A DNA stretch of 43,737 bases from JBOZRQ01 sp050789255 (GTDB taxonomy: Bacteria > Bacillota > Sulfobacillia > Symbiobacteriales > Symbiobacteriaceae), in the NCBI GenBank assembly GCA_050789255.1, contig JBOZRQ010000019.1, forward strand, positions 1 to 43,737, in the 5' to 3' direction. Every line of letters begins with the position of its first letter. Position 1 is the first letter of the stretch. Under the pieces are notes generated by a model that made no database searches, had not been told where the DNA came from, and worked only from the letters and a program-made list of their open reading frames with translations. This document shows, in pieces, positions 17,051-25,615 of this stretch. The position numbers were made by a program, and so were the translations under genes.

Positions 17051-18523
17051 TTATTGCTGCTCTGTGTGCTTCTGGAGCGCCTCGGTGATGAGCTTGACCG
17101 CCAGCTGCGGGTTCGCCCGGCCCCGGGTGGCCTTCATGAGCTGGCCCACCAGGAACTGCGCCGCCGCCTGCTTGCCGCCCTTCCAGTCCTCCACGACCTT
17201 CGGGTTGGCCACCACGACCTCCATGGCCACCTTCGCCAACTCGCCCTCGTCGGCGACCTGGCTGAGGCCCTCCTCCTTGACGATGGCGTCAGCGTCCTTG
17301 CCGGACTCCACCATCTTCTCGAAGACGGTTTTGGCGATTTTGCCGCTGATGGTGCCGTTCTCGATCAGCTTCAGCATGCCGGCCAGCTGCTCGGGGCTGA
17401 CCGGGATCTGGTCGGGGCCGAGGCCCTTCTGGTTCATCACCCGGTTCAGCTCGTTGGTCTGCCAGTTGGCTACCGCCTTGGCGTTCTCCTTGCCGGCGAG
17501 CTCTACCGCCCGGGCGAACCACTCGGCATACTCCTTCTCGGAGACGATCAGCGAGGCGTCATAGGCCGACAGGCCGTACTCGGAGGTGAGCCGCTCCCGA
17601 ATCGAGTCGGGCAGCTCGGGCAGGGTGGCGCTCACCCGCTCCATGTCCTCGTCGGTCAGCACCACGGGGGGCAGATCCGGCTCGGGGAAGTAGCGGTAGT
17701 CGTTCGCCTCTTCCTTGGTGCGCAGCACCACCGAAACGCCCTTGGCGTCGCGCCAGGAGCGGGTCTCCTGGTCGACCTGACCGCCCTCTTCGTAGGCGGC
17801 GATCTGACGCTTGGCCTCGTACTCGATGCCCCGCATGGCGGCGGAGAAGGAGTTGACGTTCTTCAGCTCCACCCGGTTCCCGTACACGTCGGACCCGGCG
17901 GGGCGCACTGAAATGTTGACGTCGCAGCGCATGGAGCCCTCTTCCATCTTCACATCGCTGACGCCGCAGTATTTGATGATCGACTTCAGCTTGTTCAGGA
18001 AGAGCCCGGCCTCTTCAGCGGAACGGATATCCGGTTCGGAGACGATTTCAATGAGGGGCACGCCGGCCCGGTTGTAGTCCACCAGGGAGGAGTTGGCCTC
18101 GGCCACGTCGTCGCCGGCGTGCAGCAGCTTGCCGGCGTCGTTCTCCAGGTGGATGCGGCGGATGCGGATCCGCTTGGCGGAGCCGTCTTTCAGGGTGATT
18201 TCGACCCAGCCGTTCTCGCAGAGCGGCAGGTCGAACTGGCTGATCTGGTAGTTCATGGGGCTGTCCGGGTAGAAGTAGTTCTTCCGGTCGAACTTGGAGT
18301 AGCGGGCGATCTGGCAGTTCAGTGCCAGCCCCGCCTTGATGGTGAATTCGACCGCCTGGGCGTTCAGCACCGGCAGGGAGCCGGGCAGCGCCAGGCAGAC
18401 GGGGCATACGTTGGTGTTTGGCTCGGCGCCGAACTCGTTCTTGCAGCCGCACCAGACCTTGGTCTCGGTGGACATTTCCACGTGGGTTTCGAGGCCCACA
18501 ACCACTTCCCAGTTCTTGTTCAT
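17051..18523 (-). CDS. gatB: Aspartyl/glutamyl-tRNA(Asn/Gln) amidotransferase subunit B
   Basis: A 490-aa GatB, the tRNA-binding kinase subunit of GatCAB. It phosphorylates the mischarged Glu/Asp on tRNA so that ammonia from GatA can convert it to the amide. The N-terminal VVVGLETHVEM and the zinc site CGC...CPVC (Cys25, Cys27, Cys40, Cys43) are present, as are YFYPDSPMNYQISQFDLP and LENDAGKLLHAG. The C-terminal YqeY-like tail ends in GQLMKATRGRANPQLAVKLI. ATG at 18523 has GGGAGG ten nt upstream. The three-nt gap after gatA supports coupled translation. GatCAB implies that Gln- and/or Asn-tRNA is made by transamidation in this organism. Confidence 0.98.
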   Translation of the reverse strand: MNKNWEVVVGLETHVEMSTETKVWCGCKNEFGAEPNTNVCPVCLALPGSLPVLNAQAVEFTIKAGLALNCQIARYSKFDRKNYFYPDSPMNYQISQFDLPLCENGWVEITLKDGSAKRIRIRRIHLENDAGKLLHAGDDVAEANSSLVDYNRAGVPLIEIVSEPDIRSAEEAGLFLNKLKSIIKYCGVSDVKMEEGSMRCDVNISVRPAGSDVYGNRVELKNVNSFSAAMRGIEYEAKRQIAAYEEGGQVDQETRSWRDAKGVSVVLRTKEEANDYRYFPEPDLPPVVLTDEDMERVSATLPELPDSIRERLTSEYGLSAYDASLIVSEKEYAEWFARAVELAGKENAKAVANWQTNELNRVMNQKGLGPDQIPVSPEQLAGMLKLIENGTISGKIAKTVFEKMVESGKDADAIVKEEGLSQVADEGELAKVAMEVVVANPKVVEDWKGGKQAAAQFLVGQLMKATRGRANPQLAVKLITEALQKHTEQQ

Positions 18524-18526
18524 GGC

Positions 18527-20008
18527 TTACCGACCTCCCGTCGCGAGGGCCGGGCGGGCCTCGGTGTGATTGGTGGTCTTCTCGAAGGCCCAGGCATACT
18601 GCAGCAGCTTGGTGTCGTCGAAGTGCTTGCCGATGAGTTGCAGGCCAACAGGGAGCCCGTTCGCCATGCCGCAGGGGATGGAGATGCCGGGCAGGCCGGC
18701 CAGGTTGACCGGAATGGTGCAGGCGTCGGCCAGGTACATGGTGAGCGGGTCATCGGTCTTCTCCCCCAGGCCCCAGGCGGGAATGGGCGAGGTCGGGGTG
18801 ACCAGGGCGTCGAACCGGGAGAACGCCTCCTCAAAGTCGCGCATAACCAGGGTGCGCACCTGCTGGGCCTTCTTATAGTAGGCGTCGTAGTAGCCGCTGG
18901 AGAGGGCGTAGGTGCCGATCATAATGCGGCGCTTGACCTCGGGGCCGAACCCCTCCTGGCGAGTGCGCCCGTACATATCGAGCAAACCGTTGGCGTCGGC
19001 CGCCCGGTGGCCGTACCGGACGCCGTCGAAGCGCGCCAGGTTGGCGCTGGCCTCTGCGGGGGCGATGACGTAATACGCCGACAGGGCGTACTCCGTGTGG
19101 GGAAGCGAGCACTCTTCTACCGTGGCGCCCAGGCTTTCCATATGCTTGATGGCCTCGTCGAGACGGGCCTTTACCTCAGGGTCGATGCCGGCGCCGAAGT
19201 ACTCCTTGGGCACGCCCAGGCGGACGCCCTTCAGCGAGGGCTCCCCACCGAACTTCAGCTCAGGCGGGGTGCGCCGGGCGTTGGTCGAGTCGCGCCGGTC
19301 GGGGCCGGCGATGACACTGAACAGGCGGGCACAGTCCTCCACGTCGCGGGCCAGAGGGCCGATCTGGTCAAGCGAGGAGGCGAAGGCGACCAGGCCGTAC
19401 CGGCTGACATAGCCGTAGGTGGGCTTCATGCCCACGATGCCGCACAGGGCCGCGGGCTGGCGGATCGAGCCGCCCGTATCGGAGCCCAGGGCCAGCGGCA
19501 CCTCGTCGGCCGTGACCGCTGCGGCGGAGCCAGACGAGGAGCCTCCGGGCACCCTTTCCAGGTCCCAGGGGTTGCGGGTGGGGAAGAAGCCCGAGTTCTC
19601 ACCCGATGAGCCCATGGCGAACTCATCCATGTTCGTTTTGCCGATAATGATCGCCCCGGCGGCACGCAGCCGCTCCACCACGGTGGCGTCGTAAGGCGGG
19701 ACATACTCGCCCAGAATCTTGGATCCGCAGGTGGTGCGAAGGCCATCGGTGCACATGTTGTCCTTGACGGCCACCGGCACGCCGGAGAGCATGCCGATTT
19801 CCGTGTCGCCGGCCTTGCGGCGGGCGTCGAGCTTGCGGGCGCGCTCCATGGCCTGGTCGGCTGCGACGGTGATGAATGCCTTCACCTGGGGCTCAACGCC
19901 GCTGATGCGAGCCAGGGCAGCTTCCGTGACTTCGACGGCGGACAGCTCGCCTGCCGCAAAGAGGCGGTTCAGGCGCGTCGCGCTGAGTTTGTAGGTCTGA
20001 CCTGCCAT
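18527..20008 (-). CDS. gatA: Aspartyl/glutamyl-tRNA(Asn/Gln) amidotransferase subunit A
   Basis: A 493-aa amidase-signature enzyme that releases ammonia from glutamine for GatB. The Ser-cisSer-Lys triad is complete: Lys82 in VAVKDN, Ser157 in GGSSSGSA, and the nucleophile Ser181 in GSDTGGSIRQPA. The length is typical. ATG at 20008 follows GGAGGGGTAAGCCA. It lies four nt after gatC and three before gatB, in the standard C-A-B order. Confidence 0.98.
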   Translation of the reverse strand: MAGQTYKLSATRLNRLFAAGELSAVEVTEAALARISGVEPQVKAFITVAADQAMERARKLDARRKAGDTEIGMLSGVPVAVKDNMCTDGLRTTCGSKILGEYVPPYDATVVERLRAAGAIIIGKTNMDEFAMGSSGENSGFFPTRNPWDLERVPGGSSSGSAAAVTADEVPLALGSDTGGSIRQPAALCGIVGMKPTYGYVSRYGLVAFASSLDQIGPLARDVEDCARLFSVIAGPDRRDSTNARRTPPELKFGGEPSLKGVRLGVPKEYFGAGIDPEVKARLDEAIKHMESLGATVEECSLPHTEYALSAYYVIAPAEASANLARFDGVRYGHRAADANGLLDMYGRTRQEGFGPEVKRRIMIGTYALSSGYYDAYYKKAQQVRTLVMRDFEEAFSRFDALVTPTSPIPAWGLGEKTDDPLTMYLADACTIPVNLAGLPGISIPCGMANGLPVGLQLIGKHFDDTKLLQYAWAFEKTTNHTEARPALATGGR

Positions 20009-20012
20009 TGGC

Positions 20013-20303
20013 TTACCCCTCCGTGATCTTCGGAACCTTGAAGCACCCGGCTTCGGCGTCAGGCGCCTGGCTCAGAACCTTGGCCCGGTCCAGCGACTGG
20101 TGGGGCTGGTCCTCCCTGAGCACGTTCTGCAAGGCCACTGCATGATACGTTGGCGATACTTCACGGGTATCGAGCCGGTTCAGGCTCTCCACGTGCTTCA
20201 GAATTCGGCTAAGCTGCTCGGTGAAGGCCTGGGTCTCCGCGTCGGAGAGGCTCAGGCGGGCCAGCTTGGCCACATGCTCTACGTCCTTGCGAGTAAGCGC
20301 CAT
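20013..20303 (-). CDS. gatC: Aspartyl/glutamyl-tRNA(Asn/Gln) amidotransferase subunit C
   Basis: A 96-aa GatC, the small linker subunit that wraps GatA and GatB. MALTRKDVEHVAKLARLSL at the N-terminus and the late AGCFKVPKI are diagnostic. The ATG at 20303 fits the usual family length; a longer frame to 20354 would run through the promoter. The ribosome binding site is weak (GGACGGTGATACCC). It is the first gene of the gatCAB operon. Confidence 0.96.
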   Translation of the reverse strand: MALTRKDVEHVAKLARLSLSDAETQAFTEQLSRILKHVESLNRLDTREVSPTYHAVALQNVLREDQPHQSLDRAKVLSQAPDAEAGCFKVPKITEG

Positions 20304-20344
20304 GGGTATCACCGTCCACGTTTGAGTTCCCACATAACCCTTTG

Positions 20345-20374
20345 ATTTTAGCACACTGTGGAAATCGACAGCAA
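20345..20374 (-). promoter_or_regulatory. Promoter of gatCAB
   Basis: On the minus strand TTGCTG (20374-20369), 18-bp spacer, and TAAAAT (20350-20345) with an extended -10 TG one base upstream. Predicted initiation near 20338 gives a ~35-nt leader to gatC. Confidence 0.6.
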
Positions 20375-20486
20375 TCCGATGTCAATCCGGCCCATGGCAG
20401 GAAAAACCACCACGATACCCGAAATGATTATTTAGATATTGTAAAATAGCTGCATGGTCAAGAAGTTACACAGGGGGTCAAATGGG

Positions 20487-22385
20487 ATGGTTTCGACCAA
20501 GAAGCGGGGCATTTCACTGCGCTTTCGGTTGGGGCACAAAATCGCAGCGGGTTACATAGCTGTAACGGCAATCCTGGCGGCTTTCGCTGTCCTGTCGACG
20601 CTGTACATCCGGGACCTGGAGGCGAACACCGCCGCCCTGGTGGATGACAACCAGCGGGTCATCGGCCTGGCGAACGATCTGGAGAAAGCGATCCTGGACA
20701 CTTCCTCGGGCCACCGGGGCTTCCTGCTGACCGGGGACGAGGGCTACCTGACCTCATACCATACCGGCAGCAACAAAATTGGGGAGCTGGTTGCGGAGAT
20801 CTCCAAGGCGCGCACCGGAAACACGGAACAACTGGGCCGTCTGTCAACCATCTCCAAGGAGTCGGCGGCCTGGCGAGTGGTCGCCAACCAGCAGATCCAG
20901 GAGCGGCGCAACGCCACCGACCTGGCTGCGTGGCTGACTAAAGTGAATCTGGATGCCATTTCGGCGTCGCTGTTGAAGATCAACAAGGCCGTGAAGGAGA
21001 TCCAACAGGGCGAGGCCGAGCTGATGGCGGACCGCATGCAGCAGGGCCACGATCTGCTCAGCGTGATCGACCTTGGAACCAAGGCGCTGCCAGTCATTAC
21101 GGTGGTCGCAGGCCTGATCGCCGTGGGCTCCTCGGTCCGGTCGGTCACCCGGCGCATGGGCCTGGTGGAGAAGGCTGCCGAGCAGATTGCCGCAGGGGAT
21201 CTGACCGGTGCGGATATTGTGGTAAAGGGCACCGACGAGGCCGCCTCCCTGGCCCGGGCCTTTAATTCCCTCAAATCCAGCCTGCGCTGGCTGATCGGTG
21301 AAACCAGAGAAGCAGCCTTGGCGACCAAGAACGCTTCGGACTACTTCACCGGCGCTGCGACGGAGGCGAGCAACGCCGCTGCCCAGATCGCCGAGGCGAT
21401 GGGCAACCTGTCGGGCGGGGCGCAGGAGCAGGCCAGGAACGTGCAGCAGGCCAACCGGGTGATGGAGGAGCTCAGCCGGGCGGTGGCACAGATCGCCACT
21501 GGCGCCCAGCAGCAAGCCACCGCCATGAATGGCGTTAGCGACCAGGCCGTTATGATGAATTCGGCGATCGAGTCGGTAATCGAGCAGGCGCAGGCCGTGC
21601 TAGAGGCCTCCCGCAAGGGCGCCGACCTCGCTGACGGCGGCGCCAGGGCGGTCGACGCCACGGTGGAGAGCATGAGCCGGATCCGCACGACCAGCCAGCA
21701 GGCCTCCACCCAGGTCGCCGAACTGGGCGTGCGCTCCAGCCAGATCGGCACCCTGGTGGCCGACATTCAGGCCATTGCCTCCCAGACCAACTTGCTCGCG
21801 CTGAACGCCGCCATCGAAGCGGCCCGGGCGGGCGATGCCGGCCGGGGCTTTGCGGTCGTCGCAGAGCAGGTGCGAAAGCTGGCCGAGGACAGCCGGGTCG
21901 CCTCTCAGCAGATCAACGACCTGGCGGTGGCCATCCGTCAGGAGACCAACGAGGTCGTGGCAGCCATCGCCGAGGGCGAAGCCCAGGCCGAGGAGGGCGT
22001 CCGCCTGGCGCAGGGGGCCTCGGAAAGCCTCGGGCAGATCCTGCTGGCCGTGCGGGGCACCAACGAGGCGGCTGCGTCGATCGCTTCGGCTGCCGAGCAA
22101 CTCAAGAGCCAGAGCGCAACGGTGGGCGCCGGCATCATGTCCGCTGCCGCTGTTACTGAGGAGAACACCGCCGCCACCGAGCAAATGGCAGCCGGGGCCG
22201 ATTCGGCCATTCAGAGCCTGCAGGTGGTTTCGGGGCTGGCCAGCGACTCCGCCGCTTCAGCCGAAGAGGTCTCGGCCTCGGCAGAGGAGCTGACCGCCAC
22301 GGCCCAGGAGGTCGCCCGGGCCGCCCACGGACTTGTGGACACCGCCACCCGCCTGACCGAGGCGATGGCCAAGTTCAGGGTCTGA
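20487..22385 (+). CDS. Methyl-accepting chemotaxis protein with CHASE3-like sensor
   Basis: A 632-aa chemoreceptor. TM1 lies at about 18-41. The periplasmic/extracellular domain carries the CHASE3-type block DTSSGHRGFLLTGDEGYL (71-88), TM2 is near 200-218 and a HAMP-like segment follows (EKAAEQIAAGDLTG). The signalling domain has the hairpin tip ASQTNLLALNAAIEAARAGD (around 431-450) and FAVVAEQVRKLAED. It should control CheA/CheY. ATG at 20487 has AGGGGG nine nt upstream; ATG at 20454 lacks a ribosome binding site. No ligand is predictable. Confidence 0.95.
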   Translation: MVSTKKRGISLRFRLGHKIAAGYIAVTAILAAFAVLSTLYIRDLEANTAALVDDNQRVIGLANDLEKAILDTSSGHRGFLLTGDEGYLTSYHTGSNKIGELVAEISKARTGNTEQLGRLSTISKESAAWRVVANQQIQERRNATDLAAWLTKVNLDAISASLLKINKAVKEIQQGEAELMADRMQQGHDLLSVIDLGTKALPVITVVAGLIAVGSSVRSVTRRMGLVEKAAEQIAAGDLTGADIVVKGTDEAASLARAFNSLKSSLRWLIGETREAALATKNASDYFTGAATEASNAAAQIAEAMGNLSGGAQEQARNVQQANRVMEELSRAVAQIATGAQQQATAMNGVSDQAVMMNSAIESVIEQAQAVLEASRKGADLADGGARAVDATVESMSRIRTTSQQASTQVAELGVRSSQIGTLVADIQAIASQTNLLALNAAIEAARAGDAGRGFAVVAEQVRKLAEDSRVASQQINDLAVAIRQETNEVVAAIAEGEAQAEEGVRLAQGASESLGQILLAVRGTNEAAASIASAAEQLKSQSATVGAGIMSAAAVTEENTAATEQMAAGADSAIQSLQVVSGLASDSAASAEEVSASAEELTATAQEVARAAHGLVDTATRLTEAMAKFRV

Positions 22386-22401
22386 GATTTCTGAACTTTT
22401 T

Positions 22402-22433
22402 CTAACGACCGCCTCCAAAGGGGCGGTCGTTAG
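22402..22433 (+). terminator. Hairpin downstream of the chemoreceptor gene
   Basis: CTAACGACCGCC (22402-22413) pairs perfectly with GGCGGTCGTTAG (22422-22433) around an 8-nt loop. No U tract follows, so it may be a weak terminator or an RNA 3'-end stabiliser. Confidence 0.55.
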
Positions 22434-22503
22434 CGTATATTGATTCTTAACACTGAACCAATCTCACCTAAACCTCGTTTATTCGTGTAAAGGGGGTGGC
22501 CCC

Positions 22504-23640
22504 GTGTTCCGCATTCCGACGGCCGCGCTGCGACCGGGACTGCGCCTGGGCAAAAACATTATTGCCCCGGACGGTCGAATTCTGTTGCAGGCCGGAACCG
22601 AGCTCAAAGAAGCCTACATAAAGATCCTGCAGCGAATGGATGTCCCGGCCGTTTACATCACCAATGAACTCGCGCCCGACGTGGACCCGCCGGACGTTGT
22701 CTCGGAGCAGTCGCGCATGGCCCTGGCCAACGGGATGCGTGAGGTCATAACCGAGATCGGGAAGACCGTGGGCGCCTCGCTGAAACAGGGGCAACGGCGC
22801 TTCCAGGGCGGCTTTGACACCAGCAAGGTCAAGGCTGGGGTCGACATGATCGTCACGGAGCTGCTCCAGAACCCGCGGGCGCTGGTCAACCTGCAGGACA
22901 TTCGCGCTGCCGACAGCTACACGCTGGGCCACTCGGTAAATGTCTGCGTCCTGGCGGTGCTGATGGGCATGTCGCTGGGCTATAACGAGAAGCAATTGCA
23001 CGAGCTGGGCATGGGCGCCCTCATGCACGACATCGGCAAGGTGGCGCTGCCGCAGGAGGTTCTCAACAAACCGAGCGCCCTGTCTACCGAGGAGTTCGAG
23101 CTCATGAAGCAGCACACCACCATCGGGTGGGAGATCCTGAGCAAACAGCCGGAGATCAGTTACCTCTCGTCGGCAGTAGCGCTGCAGCATCACGAGCGGT
23201 GGTCGGGAGCAGGCTACCCCCGGCAACTGAAAGAGAAGGAGATCCACCCCTATTCCCGGGTCTGCACGGTGGTGGATATTTATGATGCGATGACCGCCGA
23301 CCGGACCTACCGGAAGGGCTACCACCCGCTGCGGGCGCTGAAGCAGATGACCGAGCTGACATCCGACTACTTTGAACCCGAACTCCTGAAGCTGTTTGCG
23401 GAGTGCGTGGCCGTTTACCCGGTCGGCTCGCTGGTCGAGATCAGCGGTGGGTATGAGGCGGTCGTGGTGGCGGTGGAGCGGGGCAAAAACGAGCGGCCCA
23501 GGGTCCGAATCGTGCGGGACCCGAGCGGTCAGGTCCTGCCGAAGACCGTGGAGATCGACCTTTCGGCCCAGCCAAACATTCAGATCATCCGGACCATCCA
23601 GGAGGAGGCGCCGGAGTTTACTACCGGACTTATCTCTTAA
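22504..23640 (+). CDS. HD-GYP domain protein, probable c-di-GMP phosphodiesterase
   Basis: A 378-aa cytoplasmic protein. An N-terminal ~120-residue region (RPGLRLGKNIIAPDGRILLQAG) is typical of the domain preceding many Firmicutes HD-GYP enzymes. The HD-GYP domain follows: His143, the metal pair His175-Asp176 in LMHDIGK, His204, His229-His230, GYP at 237-239, and VVDIYDAMTADRTYR. These are the residues needed to hydrolyse c-di-GMP to pGpG/GMP. The start is GTG at 22504 with AGGGGG seven nt upstream. It follows the chemoreceptor gene, both pointing to motility or signalling. Confidence 0.93.
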   Translation: MFRIPTAALRPGLRLGKNIIAPDGRILLQAGTELKEAYIKILQRMDVPAVYITNELAPDVDPPDVVSEQSRMALANGMREVITEIGKTVGASLKQGQRRFQGGFDTSKVKAGVDMIVTELLQNPRALVNLQDIRAADSYTLGHSVNVCVLAVLMGMSLGYNEKQLHELGMGALMHDIGKVALPQEVLNKPSALSTEEFELMKQHTTIGWEILSKQPEISYLSSAVALQHHERWSGAGYPRQLKEKEIHPYSRVCTVVDIYDAMTADRTYRKGYHPLRALKQMTELTSDYFEPELLKLFAECVAVYPVGSLVEISGGYEAVVVAVERGKNERPRVRIVRDPSGQVLPKTVEIDLSAQPNIQIIRTIQEEAPEFTTGLIS

Positions 23641-23662
23641 ACCATACGCCAGGCGAAAATAA

Positions 23663-23698
23663 CGCCCGGCCCCAAACCAGGGGCCGGGCGCCCTCGTT
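23663..23698 (+). terminator. Probable terminator of the HD-GYP gene
   Basis: An 11-bp GC stem CGCCCGGCCCC (23663-23673) with GGGGCCGGGCG (23680-23690), loop of six, followed by CCCTCGTTTC. The stem is very strong but the U tract is poor. Confidence 0.65.
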
Positions 23699-23724
23699 TC
23701 GAAGGGCAAACGGGGTGATATGCC

Positions 23725-25593
23725 ATGGTGACACCGCTGACGCCGCCCTTGCAGAGCGCCTGGCGGTCGGCGCTGAGTCCGGAGACGATGGCCGTGACCG
23801 GGGCCGCGCTGTACGGGATCACCCGGGGCGGCCAGCTGAGCGCACTGGACCCTGCAACCGGCGCCGCCCGCTGGGAGGCCGCCGGCGGATACCTGCGGTG
23901 GCTAGCCGCCGCGGGCCCGCGCCTCTATGCGTTCCGCAAGGACCGGGGCCTTGCCGTGATCTGGGACCATGGCGCCAGCTACAGCGAGACCCCCGGGGTG
24001 GCTCTGAGCCCGTGCGACGAGAGCACGCCCCTCTCCCACCCCGCCCTGGACGACGGGCTGGTCTACTTCGCCCACCGTTCCACGCTGATGGCGGTCGATG
24101 CCGGGGGCGCCGCCCGTTTCAGCACCACCCTCTCCGGCCCGGCGCCCTTCGCGCTGCGCCTGTGGAAGCGACGCCAGCTGGCTGTGGTAGACGGCTGGGG
24201 GCAGGTGACGCTGTGGGCGGTTTCCGACCGGTTTGCGCGGGTCTGGAGCCGGCCCGTGCCCGGCCCCGGGTCGCAGGCGGTGGAGCGCCCGTGCCTGCTG
24301 GTGGGAGACCGGCTTTTCGCGGCGACTGACAGATCGGTACGGGCCTTTCGGTTTGACGGTTCGGCTCTGTGGGAGGCCGCTGTCCCGGGCATGGCTGCGC
24401 TGGGAGCCTTCGGCAACACACTCTACGCCGCTGCCGGCGGACAGGTGGTCGCCCTGGATGCGGCGAGCGGGGCGGTCAGGTGGAGCAGGCACTGGCTTTG
24501 GCCGACCGCCGTAGCGCCCCGCACCGAACTGCTGGCGGTGGACGGCGCTGTGTATGTGGGGAATCTGTTCAGCGACGGCTCGGCGGACCTGTTTGCCGCC
24601 CGGGCCAGCGACGGCCTGCTGGTCTGGCAGCCCGCGGGAGCCGGGGGCCTGCCGCTGGCGGCGGCGCCCGACCGGCTGGTCGCGTACGGCGCCATCGCCG
24701 GTCTGGCAGGGCTCGGCGCCCTGCCGCTCTCCCCCGCGGTGGGCGGCCAGGACCTGGCCCACGACCCCCGGCCCCTGCGGGGGCCAGCCTCGCTCTTTGC
24801 TGGCTCCACGGTGTCGCTCAAGCTGAAGACCTCAGCCACCGTCACGGTGCGGTCCTGGCGGGAGGGCGCAGGGTTCGGTACCCCAGTGTTCAGCGGGGAC
24901 CTGCGTGCCGGCACCCATTCGTTCACCTGGGACGCGGGCACCGCCTTCACTGCGGCGCCCCAGTTCGGGCGCCTGGTCGCAGAGGTGACCGAGTCCGGCA
25001 TGACCTACGCCATCGCCTCTCCCCTCCCCGTCAACACCCTGCCGGACATCGTGGGCCACTGGGCGCAGAGCCCGATTGAGCTGATGCTCTACCACCGGTA
25101 CGCCAGCGGCTACCCCGACCTGACCTTCCGCCCCGACGCCATGGTCAACCGGGCCGAAAGCGCAACCATCGTCGCCAAGACCCTGGACCTGCCTGGCCCC
25201 AGCCCCGGCTTCCAGACCAGGTTCACCGACACCGCCGGCCACTGGGCGAAGCCCTACATCGAGGCCCTGGAGGAGAAGGGGATCGTCAGCGGCTTCCAGG
25301 AGGCCGACGGCACGTACACCTTCCGCCCGGCCCAGCCCATGACACGCGCCCAGGAGGCCCGCATCCTGGTGAAGGCGTACGAGCTGGCGCCCCCGCCTGA
25401 CGGCTTCGCCACCCGCTTCACCGACATCGCCGGGCACTGGGCGGAGAGCGACATCAAGGCGCTGGAGGCCGGCGGGTATGTGACGGGCTTCCGGGAGGCC
25501 GACGGAACCTACACCTACCGCCCCGAGCGGCTGCTCACCCGGGCCGAGCTGTGCGCCATGGTTGTGCGGATCCGCAAGCTGACCCGGCCCTGA
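23725..25593 (+). CDS. Beta-propeller-like protein with three C-terminal SLH domains
   Basis: A 622-aa protein. The first ~340 residues contain PQQ-like propeller motifs (GGQLSALDPATGAARWEAAGG, GGQVVALDAASGAVRW). A FlgD-like Ig stretch follows (SWREGAGFGTPVFSGDLRAGTHSFTWD). Three SLH domains are at about 442-490, 500-553 and 565-617, each with an F/I-x-D-x-x-GHWA start and a TYTF/YRP-type block. SLH domains bind pyruvylated secondary cell-wall polymer, which implies a surface protein, yet no signal peptide is present. An in-frame TGA at 23716-23718 excludes an upstream start. ATG follows GGGGTGATATGCC. It lies 22 nt upstream of a secreted protease gene. Confidence 0.88.
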   Translation: MVTPLTPPLQSAWRSALSPETMAVTGAALYGITRGGQLSALDPATGAARWEAAGGYLRWLAAAGPRLYAFRKDRGLAVIWDHGASYSETPGVALSPCDESTPLSHPALDDGLVYFAHRSTLMAVDAGGAARFSTTLSGPAPFALRLWKRRQLAVVDGWGQVTLWAVSDRFARVWSRPVPGPGSQAVERPCLLVGDRLFAATDRSVRAFRFDGSALWEAAVPGMAALGAFGNTLYAAAGGQVVALDAASGAVRWSRHWLWPTAVAPRTELLAVDGAVYVGNLFSDGSADLFAARASDGLLVWQPAGAGGLPLAAAPDRLVAYGAIAGLAGLGALPLSPAVGGQDLAHDPRPLRGPASLFAGSTVSLKLKTSATVTVRSWREGAGFGTPVFSGDLRAGTHSFTWDAGTAFTAAPQFGRLVAEVTESGMTYAIASPLPVNTLPDIVGHWAQSPIELMLYHRYASGYPDLTFRPDAMVNRAESATIVAKTLDLPGPSPGFQTRFTDTAGHWAKPYIEALEEKGIVSGFQEADGTYTFRPAQPMTRAQEARILVKAYELAPPPDGFATRFTDIAGHWAESDIKALEAGGYVTGFREADGTYTYRPERLLTRAELCAMVVRIRKLTRP

Positions 25594-25615
25594 TGCACAG
25601 AGGGGGGAAGCGCAC

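Noticed and set aside
18119..19609. Plus-strand open frame of 496 codons
   Set aside because: It is antisense to gatB and gatA; the sequence is low in complexity and without domains.
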